NCBI RefSeq assembly: GCF_900110605.1
Contig: NZ_FOFI01000007.1
Location: 1-64,000, forward strand
Length of the DNA stretch: 64,000 bases
Reading direction: 5' to 3'
Origin: Epilithonimonas lactis
GTDB taxonomy: Bacteria > Bacteroidota > Bacteroidia > Flavobacteriales > Weeksellaceae
This document shows positions 38,924-46,425 of this stretch, in pieces; position 1 is the first letter of the stretch, and the number at the start of each line of letters is the position of its first letter. Below the pieces are notes generated by a model. The model searched no databases, was not told the origin of the DNA, and worked only from the letters and a program-made list of their open reading frames with translations. The position numbers and the translations under genes were made by a program.

Positions 38924-38931
38924 AACAACAT

Positions 38932-39516
38932 ATGGAAATCCTAATCGCCACACATAACTTACACAAAAAAGAAGAAATCCAACAAATCCTCGGACCAGAG
39001 TTCATCGTGACCTCACTCACAGATTATAACTTGAACGACGAAATCATCGAGGACGGAAACACCTTCCAGGAAAACGCCCTCATCAAAGCAAAATACTGCT
39101 TCGAGAAAACCGGAAAGGGAAGTGTGGGCGACGACAGCGGATTGGTTGTGGAAGCCTTGGACGGACGACCTGGGATTTATTCTGCACGTTATGCCGGAAA
39201 TCACAACTTCAAAAAGAACATCGAGAAAGTTTTAGAAGAATTGAAGGATGAACCAAACCGTCGCGCTTATTTCATCACCGTTCTATGTTTCAAAGACAAC
39301 GACGGCGAACATTACTTTGAAGGTCGTGTATATGGAAACATCACGACAGAAGTTTTCGGCGAAGATGGATTTGGTTACGACCCGATTTTCATTCCAGATG
39401 ACCACAATATGACCTTTGCGCAGATGTTACCGGAAGAAAAAAATAAAATCAGCCATAGAAGTGAAGCTTTGAAAAAATTCTTAGAATTCCTCAATTCCAA
39501 AGGGGGTCTTTTGTAA
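38932..39516 (+). CDS. rdgB: Non-canonical purine NTP pyrophosphatase
   Basis: A 194-residue Ham1/RdgB enzyme that removes dITP, dXTP and XTP from nucleotide pools. The ATHNLHKKEEIQQIL start, DDSGLVVEALDGRPGIYSARY (given as DDSGLVVEALDGRPG, then IYSARYAG) and the GFGYDPIF and SHRSEALKKF parts are all conserved. Standard length. It lies 55 bp before the RNase Z gene. Confidence 0.95.
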   Translation: MEILIATHNLHKKEEIQQILGPEFIVTSLTDYNLNDEIIEDGNTFQENALIKAKYCFEKTGKGSVGDDSGLVVEALDGRPGIYSARYAGNHNFKKNIEKVLEELKDEPNRRAYFITVLCFKDNDGEHYFEGRVYGNITTEVFGEDGFGYDPIFIPDDHNMTFAQMLPEEKNKISHRSEALKKFLEFLNSKGGLL

Positions 39517-39571
39517 TTTTTATGATGTTTTCGTATATTTACCCTTTTAATTTTCAATACAACCAAGAAAA

Positions 39572-40489
39572 TTGAGTACATATCTTACCATTTTGGGATT
39601 CAACTCCGCAATTCCAACCATCAATTCCTCTCCAACTTCTCAGTTTTTGGAAATGGAAGAACGTCATTTCCTCATCGATTGTGGCGAAGGAACTCAGGTT
39701 CAAATGCGAAAAGCAAAAGTGCGGTTTTCCAAAATCAATCATATTTTCATTTCCCATCTTCACGGCGACCATTGTTTCGGTTTGCCGGGATTGGTTGCCT
39801 CTTTCCGACTTCTGGGAAGAAAAACCCCACTGAATATCTACGGCCCAAAAGGCATCAAAAAAATGATGGATACGATTTTCGAAATCACAGAAACGTACAA
39901 AGGTTTTGAGGTCATCTATCACGAATTGGAAGGGAAAGAATCCGTAAAAATCTATGAAGACAAAAGGGTAGAAGTCTTCACGATTCCGCTCAATCACAGG
40001 ATTTATTGCAACGGTTATCTTTTCAAAGAAAAACCAAAAGAACGCCACCTGAATATGAAGGAAATCTCCAAACACAAAGAAATTGAGATTTGCGATTTCC
40101 AGAATCTGCGTTTAGGAAAAGACTTCGTTTCAGAAGATGGAAACGTCATCGATAACGCCTCATTGACGACCGACCCGCAACCTTCTGTTTCGTACGCATT
40201 TTGTAGTGACACCAAATACAAAGAAGACATCATCCCAATCATAGAAAACGTCGATGTCCTCTACCACGAATCCACTTTCTTGAATAACCTGAAAGAAATG
40301 GCAGATTACACTGGACATTCCACAGCGTTGGAAGCCGCGACGATTGCCAAAAAAGCACAAGTTGGAAAATTGATTTTAGGACATTTCTCCAACCGTTACA
40401 GCGACCTAAGCGTAATGACAGACGAAGCTAGACAGATTTTCCCTAATAGTTTTCTGCCTAAGGCTTTAGAGACGGTGAAGGTTGGGTAG
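39572..40489 (+). CDS. rnz: Ribonuclease Z, TTG start
   Basis: A 305-residue metallo-beta-lactamase-fold tRNA 3' endonuclease. The metal motif HLHGDH (His62 to His67) is in FISHLHGDHCFG, with PLNHRIYCNGY-type central part (PLNHRIYCNGYLF) and C-terminal LGHFSNRY. The start is TTG at 39572 (reading MSTYLTILGFNSA); no ATG occurs in a suitable place before the conserved N-terminus. Ends 2 bp before the convergent gene at 40492. Confidence 0.93.
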   Translation: MSTYLTILGFNSAIPTINSSPTSQFLEMEERHFLIDCGEGTQVQMRKAKVRFSKINHIFISHLHGDHCFGLPGLVASFRLLGRKTPLNIYGPKGIKKMMDTIFEITETYKGFEVIYHELEGKESVKIYEDKRVEVFTIPLNHRIYCNGYLFKEKPKERHLNMKEISKHKEIEICDFQNLRLGKDFVSEDGNVIDNASLTTDPQPSVSYAFCSDTKYKEDIIPIIENVDVLYHESTFLNNLKEMADYTGHSTALEAATIAKKAQVGKLILGHFSNRYSDLSVMTDEARQIFPNSFLPKALETVKVG

Positions 40490-40491
40490 AT

Positions 40492-41040
40492 TTATTGAAA
40501 TTTACTTAAAGGAAAATAACATTCGTTGACAGGATTTAATTCCCCCAACTTATCTTCACAAGGAGTTTGCTTCTTCTTTCGCACTTCGAGACCATTTCTA
40601 TAATCTCTTAAAATATCTTGGAGGTTTTTTGTAGGACTGTCCATTCCACGCCCAATTTTTTTGAAATTTACTTTTATATTTTTTAAAACTTTATAATTAC
40701 TTATAGCATTTTCATGTAAGTAACTGAAATCACATAAGTCAACACAATGACCTCCAAATCCTTGTGGTATTTTTCTTCCGAAAATTTGATTTCCATTTAA
40801 AAAGCATAATCCAAACCAATTCCCATCATTTTCTGGGCTAATATCCAGTACGATTGCCTTGATATTCTCTTTACCAATATTAAATTCGACCAAATCTCCG
40901 AATTTTAATTTTAAATTCTTGTCATCTACTTTCCAATAGTTTGTAAGAAAAATATTGGGAGAATTGTCATCTTCCAATTTTGAATTTTTGGGATTACAAT
41001 TAGTTATGAATAAAATCAAAAATAAAATTCTTACTTTCAT
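40492..41040 (-). CDS. Hypothetical lipoprotein
   Basis: A 182-residue protein with lipobox ITNC at Cys15, thus an exported, lipid-anchored protein. The mature part has a short beta-rich region with LKFGDLVEFNIGKENIKAIV split as LKFGDLVEFNIGK, several Cys (CFLNG, CVDLCDF, CEDKLGEL, CYFPLSKF), and no domain I can name. It is convergent with rnz. Next gene upstream, a small membrane protein, is on the same strand 38 bp away. Confidence 0.65.
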   Translation of the reverse strand: MKVRILFLILFITNCNPKNSKLEDDNSPNIFLTNYWKVDDKNLKLKFGDLVEFNIGKENIKAIVLDISPENDGNWFGLCFLNGNQIFGRKIPQGFGGHCVDLCDFSYLHENAISNYKVLKNIKVNFKKIGRGMDSPTKNLQDILRDYRNGLEVRKKKQTPCEDKLGELNPVNECYFPLSKFQ

Positions 41041-41078
41041 ACAGTAAATACATTTAAAATTCAGTTAAAATATTCTCA

Positions 41079-41372
41079 TCAAACCACATCAATACTCACA
41101 ATACAAACCGCCAACGAAATACAAATCAAAGCTACAAAGAAAAGAACATCAGCAATATTCTCTAATTTGTCCGACAGTTTTTCCTTGTCTGTTCTGATGG
41201 CAAGGAAAGATAAAGTGCAACTCACCATCAAACAGAAAATCGCACCAATGGTAAATTCATCCAAATAAGAATGATGGCTGAACTTCGTAATCTTCAGAGA
41301 AGTGATGATGACCAAACAAAATCCCAGAAGATTGGTGGAAGCATTCAGGATGTGTGGCGCGGTTTTTTTCAT
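41079..41372 (-). CDS. Small membrane protein, unknown function
   Basis: A 97-residue protein starting MKKTAPHILNASTNLLG; the open frame reaches a TTG at 41393, but the ATG at 41372 is a better start. Three hydrophobic stretches (LLGFCLVIITSLK, AIFCLMVSCTLSFLAI, VLFFVALICISLAVCIV) suggest three membrane helices. It precedes a lipoprotein gene on the same strand. Function unknown. Confidence 0.7.
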   Translation of the reverse strand: MKKTAPHILNASTNLLGFCLVIITSLKITKFSHHSYLDEFTIGAIFCLMVSCTLSFLAIRTDKEKLSDKLENIADVLFFVALICISLAVCIVSIDVV

Positions 41373-41503
41373 TGGTTCAAATTGATGATTCAAAAATATT
41401 CATTAATTCTGTGGAAAAAATATAATTGATGAATTTTTATACTTTATAAAATTATCTTATTTTTACGAAATATCAAATCAATAAAAATTTCAGTAAAAAA
41501 TTT

Positions 41504-41511
41504 TATATTTG
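41504..41511 (+). promoter_or_regulatory. Promoter -7 element of the E1 gene
   Basis: TATATTTG, a perfect TAnnTTTG element, 15 bp before the chosen ATG at 41527. It also argues against the open TTG start at 41509, which would overlap it. Confidence 0.5.
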
Positions 41512-41526
41512 TCAAAATTCAAAGTT

Positions 41527-43959
41527 ATGCAAACAACCTACATAGAAACTCAGCAAATCTCATTTCAGGATTTTAAAAACAGCATTTTGGAAGACTATCG
41601 TTTAGGTAGGATTTCCCGCGAGATGTCCTACTTGGGAAGGCGCGAAGTTTTGACAGGTAAAGCAAAATTCGGGATTTTTGGAGACGGAAAAGAATTGCCA
41701 CAGTTGGCAATGGCTAAGGTTTTTAGGAATGGTGATTTCCGCTCTGGCTATTATCGTGACCAGACTTTTGCGTTGGCAATCGATGCGGTTTCTGTGGAAA
41801 GTTTCTTTGCACAATTATACGCTGACACCAGCGTGGAAAGAGAACCAGCATCTGCCGGAAGACAAATGAACGGCCATTACGCCACAAGAAGTTTGAACGC
41901 GGACGGAAGCTGGAAAAATTTAACTGAGCAGAAAAATATTTCATCCGACATTTCGCCAACCGCTGGACAAATGCCGAGATTATTGGGATTGGCTCAGGCT
42001 TCCAAAGTTTATAAATCAGTAAAATTCGAAGGTTCTGAGAAATTTTCAAAAGACGGAAACGAAGTTGCTTTCGGAACGATTGGCGACGCTTCCACAGCTG
42101 AAGGTCATTTTTGGGAAACTTTGAACGCCGCTTGTGCTTTGCAAGTTCCGATGATTGTTTCGATTTGGGATGATGGTTACGGGATTTCGGTTCCGACTCA
42201 AAACCAAAGAGCGAAAGCGGATATTTCCGAAATGCTTTCTGGTTTCCAAAGAAAAGCGGACGAAAAACAAGGTTGCGAAATCATTCAGGTGAAAGCTTGG
42301 GATTATCCGGCGTTGATGGAAGCTTACGCGAAAGCTGAGCATTACGCAAGATATGAAAGTGTTCCAGTGGTGATTCACGTGACGGAAGTGACACAACCAC
42401 AAGGACATTCAACTTCTGGTTCGCACGAGCGTTACAAAAACGAAGAGCGTCTGAAATGGGAATCTGAGTTTGACGGAATGTTGAAATTCCGTGAATGGAT
42501 TTTGGATTACAGCATCGAGATTGAAGGAAATGAAGAATATCTGGCTTCGGTAGAAGAGTTGGATGCAATCGATTCTGAATCTAAAAAATTAGTAAAAGAG
42601 GGTCAGAAAAAAGCTTGGGAATCTTATCAAAAAACGATTTCAGATTTAAAGAATGAAATTTTACCATTTGTAGAATCCATTAAAAATCAAAATGTTGAAG
42701 TTGCTCAATTAATTGAAAACTTTAATAAAATCATTTCTAAAAGTAAGCGAGATATTTTCCATTTGGTAAGACAGTCTTTATTAGTGACAAGAGTTCAAAA
42801 CTCCGCTGAAAGAACTGCTTTGAAATCAAAATACGAAGAAATATTCAAAATTGAGAAAGATAATTATTCGTCGCATTTGTATTCTCAATCTGAGTGGAAA
42901 GCAACGAATGTAAAAGAAATCAAACCAATCTATTCTGATGCTTCCGAAGAAGTGGATGGTAGAGTTGTTGTGCGAAATAACTTCGATAAAATCTTTGCAA
43001 AATATCCGCAAGCTTTGGTTTTCGGTGAGGATGCAGGAAATATCGGCGATGTAAATCAAGGTTTGGAAGGACTTCAGGAAAAATATGGCGAGGTGAGAAT
43101 CGCTGATACCGGAATTCGTGAAGCAACAATTCTTGGACAAGGCATTGGAATGGCGATGCGAGGTTTGAAACCGATTGCTGAAATCCAATATTTAGATTAT
43201 ATTTTGTACTGTTTGCAAGGGATGAGCGATGATTTGGCAACGGTTCAATACAGAACAAAAGGTGGTCAAAAAGCACCTGTCATCATTAGAACTCGTGGAC
43301 ACAGATTGGAAGGCGTTTGGCACTCTGGTTCGCCAATGGCTGGAATCCTTAACCTCTCAAAAGGAATTAATATTCTGGTTCCAAGAAGTCTAACGAAAGC
43401 GGCAGGTTTTTACAACACAATGCTTCAAAGTGACGAGCCAGCCGTGATTGTAGAATGCTTGAACGGTTACAGATTGAAAGAAAAACAACCGGATAACTTA
43501 GGAGAATTCACGATTCCAATAGGAAAAATCGAAGTGACTAAGGACGGTAAAGATGTGACTTTGGTAACTTACGGTTCAACTTGGAGAATCGTTACAGAAG
43601 CGGCGAATGAATTAGAAAAATTAGGAATTTCTGCGGAAGTGATTGATGTTCAGTCATTGATTCCATTCGATTTGACTAATGAAATTGCAGAAAGTGTAAA
43701 GAAAACAAATAGGTTAGTTGTGATAGATGAAGATGTGGAAGGTGGAACTTCGGCATTTATTCTTCAGCAGATATTAGAAAAACAAAAAGCGTTCAAATAT
43801 TTGGATTCGGAGCCATTGACAATTTCTGCAGAAAATCACAGACCAGCTTTTGCAAGTGATGGCGATTATTTCAGTAAGCCGTCTTCTGATGATATGGTTG
43901 AGAAAATCTACGCGATGTTCACGGAAATCAATCCTCAGAAATATCCTGCGATTTATTAA
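41527..43959 (+). CDS. Fused 2-oxo-acid dehydrogenase E1 alpha/beta (branched-chain type)
   Basis: An 810-residue protein starting MQTTYIETQQISFQDF. Residues 1-400 form the alpha part, with the thiamine diphosphate motif GDASTAEGHFWETLN and the helix SIWDDGYGISVPTQNQ. Residues about 470-810 form the beta part, with FGEDAGNIGDVNQGL, EIQYLDYILYCLQG and VVIDEDVEGG. Such fusions of both E1 subunits into one chain are common in Bacteroidota and carry out decarboxylation of branched-chain or related 2-oxo acids, with separate E2 and E3. The lpd gene at 58672 could supply E3. A terminator at 43989 follows. Confidence 0.9.
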   Translation: MQTTYIETQQISFQDFKNSILEDYRLGRISREMSYLGRREVLTGKAKFGIFGDGKELPQLAMAKVFRNGDFRSGYYRDQTFALAIDAVSVESFFAQLYADTSVEREPASAGRQMNGHYATRSLNADGSWKNLTEQKNISSDISPTAGQMPRLLGLAQASKVYKSVKFEGSEKFSKDGNEVAFGTIGDASTAEGHFWETLNAACALQVPMIVSIWDDGYGISVPTQNQRAKADISEMLSGFQRKADEKQGCEIIQVKAWDYPALMEAYAKAEHYARYESVPVVIHVTEVTQPQGHSTSGSHERYKNEERLKWESEFDGMLKFREWILDYSIEIEGNEEYLASVEELDAIDSESKKLVKEGQKKAWESYQKTISDLKNEILPFVESIKNQNVEVAQLIENFNKIISKSKRDIFHLVRQSLLVTRVQNSAERTALKSKYEEIFKIEKDNYSSHLYSQSEWKATNVKEIKPIYSDASEEVDGRVVVRNNFDKIFAKYPQALVFGEDAGNIGDVNQGLEGLQEKYGEVRIADTGIREATILGQGIGMAMRGLKPIAEIQYLDYILYCLQGMSDDLATVQYRTKGGQKAPVIIRTRGHRLEGVWHSGSPMAGILNLSKGINILVPRSLTKAAGFYNTMLQSDEPAVIVECLNGYRLKEKQPDNLGEFTIPIGKIEVTKDGKDVTLVTYGSTWRIVTEAANELEKLGISAEVIDVQSLIPFDLTNEIAESVKKTNRLVVIDEDVEGGTSAFILQQILEKQKAFKYLDSEPLTISAENHRPAFASDGDYFSKPSSDDMVEKIYAMFTEINPQKYPAIY

Positions 43960-43969
43960 TTTCTGAAAT

Positions 43970-44224
43970 TTAAAATATCCCTAAAAAGCCTTTTGAAGAT
44001 TCTATTTTCAAAAGGTTATTTTTTTGCAGGTCTTCTACAAAGTAATCTTCATCATCGTGACGAATGTCGATTTTTTCAAAAGTTTTTTTTCTGTAAGAAT
44101 ATCCCTCCATAAAATCTTTATTATCAATCCATTTCTGCAAATCCATTTTTCTCATCCAATTTATAAAATGAGAATGAGAATCTGCACGAAAGCTTTTATT
44201 CCGTTTTACAAGGGTATATTTCAC
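43970..44224 (-). CDS. Short hypothetical protein, GTG start
   Basis: An 84-residue frame starting at GTG (44224), with a highly charged composition (KRNKSFRADSHSHFINWMRK, DIRHDDEDYFVEDLQKNN). No domain recognised. Its last 20 codons coincide with the E1 terminator hairpin, which weakens the case. A convergent partner of the E1 gene, separated by 10 bp. Confidence 0.4.
   Translation of the reverse strand: MKYTLVKRNKSFRADSHSHFINWMRKMDLQKWIDNKDFMEGYSYRKKTFEKIDIRHDDEDYFVEDLQKNNLLKIESSKGFLGIF
43989..44026 (+). terminator. Terminator of the E1 gene
   Basis: CCTTTTGAA (43989-43997) pairs with TTCAAAAGG (44007-44015), followed by TTATTTTTTT. It lies inside the 3' end of the opposite-strand small reading frame. 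Confidence 0.7.
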
Positions 44225-44390
44225 TAATTTATTTTATGTAAATTTATCAATAATAATCAGTTATTAATATCAAGTGTTAATTAAAATTAATATTCTGAAT
44301 TCAAAATTAACAAAGCATAAAAAATTTTAATATGACATTATTTTTTTTTCCTATAAAATTTAAATGTTATATTTAAAAAAAACTAATTAA

Positions 44391-46268
44391 ATGAAAAAAA
44401 TCTATTGTACCCTTGTGCTAGTTATAGTTGTAAATTCTTGCAAACCTTCCCGTACTAATGACTCCAAGCATCCTGTACTAAAGAAAAGCGAACTCAAAAA
44501 AGATTTTGACAACGATGGGGTAATCAACACAAATGACTATTGCATAGATGTTGCCGGCCCAGCAGAAAACAACGGTTGCCCGTGGCCAGATACCGATGGT
44601 GATTCTGTTTTTGACAAAGATGACGCCTGCCTAGATGTTGCAGGACCAACAGAAAACAAAGGTTGTCCTTGGCCTGATACCGATGCCGATGGAATTTTGG
44701 ACAAAGATGATGCTTGCCCAACAGTTCCTGGACTTCCAAACTATCAAGGTTGTCCTAAACCAGCAATGGCCTATGCCGAAGAAGCAACAGGCTATTCTAT
44801 GTACCAACAAAAATTTACTGATCAAGCAAAAGGCTCTAAAAATATCATTTCCACAAATGATGAAGAATACGGAAAACTGATTGAAAATCGATTTGAACTG
44901 ACTCAGAACCAATCGGTCTCCACTTTTTCCATTGATGTTGATAATGCATCGTATTCCAATATCCGAAGAGTGATTAATTATGGAATGCCTGTTGAAAAAG
45001 ATATGGTGAGAATTGAGGAAATGATCAACTATTTCCAATATGATTATCCTCAACCCAAAAATGCAGATCCGTTTTCCATCAATTCAGAATACAGCGATGC
45101 ACCTTGGAATCCAAAACACAAACTTCTTAAAATTGGGTTGAAAGGGAAAGAAATAGAAATCAAATCTCTGGCTCCTTCCAATTTTGTTTTTCTATTGGAT
45201 ACATCGGGCTCGATGAGTGACGAAAATAAATTGCCACTTTTGAAATCCTCGCTAAAGATCTTGCTGGACAAACTGAACCCAACTGACAAAGTAGGGATCG
45301 TGGCCTATGCAGGAAGTGCTGGCGTGGTTTTGAAACCGACTTCCGTAAAAGAAAAAAGTAAAATTCTTGAAGCTTTGGAAAATCTTAATGCGGGCGGAAG
45401 TACAGCTGGTGGCGCAGGAATAGAGTTGGCCTATAAACTGGCTCAGGAAAACTTCATCAAAAAAGGAAACAATCGCGTGATATTGGCAACAGACGGCGAT
45501 TTCAATGTTGGGGTTTCGTCCGAATCGGCATTGGAAAAGTTAATCGAAGAAAAGAGAAAATCTGGTGTTTTCCTGACTTGCCTAGGTTACGGAATGGGAA
45601 ATTACAAGGATAACAAGCTGGAAACACTCGCCAACAAAGGCAATGGAAATTACGCTTACATTGATAATATCCAAGAAGCGAATAAATTTTTGGGAAGAGA
45701 ATTTGTAGGAAATATGTACGCCATTGCAAAGGATGTGAAAGTTCAAATAGAGTTCAATCCGAAATTTGTAAAATCATACAGATTAATTGGTTATGAAAAC
45801 AGAATGCTGAACAATTCTGATTTTACGGATGATAAAATTGATGCTGGTGAACTTGGTTTTGGACACACTGTGACGGCTTTGTACGAAATCATTCCAGCCG
45901 GTGTAGATTCAAAATTTCTTCCGAAAAAACAAAAATTGAAATATTCCACTCAATCTGCCAAGGGAACTTTCGGAACCGAATTAGCGACCGTTAAATTCCG
46001 TTACAAAAAACCGGCAGGAAGCAAAAGCATCGAAATGAAGCAAATCATCAATGATAAAAGTTCAACTTTCATATCAGCTTCTCAAGATTACAGATTTGCA
46101 ACTGCTGTGGCTTGGTTTGGTTTGATTTTGCGCGATTCCAAGAATATTACCAACAAAAAATTGGACGATGTGATTGCCTTAGCAAAATCCAGCAAAGGCA
46201 AAGATGCAGAAGGCTATCGCGCAGAGTTTTTGCAATTGGTGGAGAAATACAAGACCTTTAAAAAATAA
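44391..46268 (+). CDS. Lipoprotein with thrombospondin type 3 repeats and VWA domain
   Basis: A 625-residue protein. Lipobox VVNSC (Cys17) gives membrane anchoring. Residues 38-122 carry three calcium-binding TSP3-type repeats ([42 protein letters not shown]). Then comes the YfbK-like VWA region: an N-terminal beta part, a VWA domain with MIDAS DTSGS (Asp270 onward), GGSTAGG and ATDGDFNVG, and a C-terminal DUF3520-like domain. A close paralogue of the C-terminal two thirds of the protein at 56127, but with neither plug nor transmembrane helix. A terminator with a UUCG loop follows, so it is a separate transcription unit from the barrel gene. Confidence 0.88.
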   Translation: MKKIYCTLVLVIVVNSCKPSRTNDSKHPVLKKSELKKDFDNDGVINTNDYCIDVAGPAENNGCPWPDTDGDSVFDKDDACLDVAGPTENKGCPWPDTDADGILDKDDACPTVPGLPNYQGCPKPAMAYAEEATGYSMYQQKFTDQAKGSKNIISTNDEEYGKLIENRFELTQNQSVSTFSIDVDNASYSNIRRVINYGMPVEKDMVRIEEMINYFQYDYPQPKNADPFSINSEYSDAPWNPKHKLLKIGLKGKEIEIKSLAPSNFVFLLDTSGSMSDENKLPLLKSSLKILLDKLNPTDKVGIVAYAGSAGVVLKPTSVKEKSKILEALENLNAGGSTAGGAGIELAYKLAQENFIKKGNNRVILATDGDFNVGVSSESALEKLIEEKRKSGVFLTCLGYGMGNYKDNKLETLANKGNGNYAYIDNIQEANKFLGREFVGNMYAIAKDVKVQIEFNPKFVKSYRLIGYENRMLNNSDFTDDKIDAGELGFGHTVTALYEIIPAGVDSKFLPKKQKLKYSTQSAKGTFGTELATVKFRYKKPAGSKSIEMKQIINDKSSTFISASQDYRFATAVAWFGLILRDSKNITNKKLDDVIALAKSSKGKDAEGYRAEFLQLVEKYKTFKK

Positions 46269-46281
46269 ATTTAAACTTATC

Positions 46282-46307
46282 AAAGCAATTCTTCGGAGTT
46301 GCTTTTT
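46282..46307 (+). terminator. Terminator with UUCG tetraloop after VWA lipoprotein gene
   Basis: Stem AAAGCAATTC/GAGTTGCTTT closed by a CTTCGG tetraloop, then TTT. Very similar stem to the one at 58591 after the paralogous VWA gene. Confidence 0.85.
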
Positions 46308-46374
46308 TCTTTTTCAAACTTCAATAATTTTTTCTAAATTTAAGATTCACAAAAACACAAATTTATTCCACTTT

Positions 46375-46414
46375 TTCCAACCTTTTGCAAGCCAAATGCA
46401 TCTTTCATTATAAA
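46375..46414 (+). promoter_or_regulatory. ECF-type promoter of barrel operon (same as before the sigma gene)
   Basis: TTCCAACCTTTT, 10 nt, TGCATCTTTC, one base, TTATAAA. The same blocks occur at 55543-55581 with a 9-nt spacer. The distance and the -35/-10 layout fit an ECF sigma factor promoter, most simply that of the sigma factor encoded at 55591. Confidence 0.7.
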
Positions 46415-46425
46415 ATCAGGATTTT

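Larger units (their letters stand above)
38640..38931. repeat. Composite intergenic region: GC-rich block, inverted repeat, tandem repeat
   Basis: A 292-bp gap. 38641-38760 is richer in G+C than its surroundings, with TTTTTTGC/GCAAAAAA arms (38675-38682, 38699-38706). A perfect 11-bp inverted repeat (AGCCTTGTCAA and TTGACAAGGCT) is at 38820-38852. A 21-bp tandem repeat (2.5 copies) runs 38872-38923. I think the first part is a dispersed intergenic repeat of these genomes, but cannot confirm it. Confidence 0.5.
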
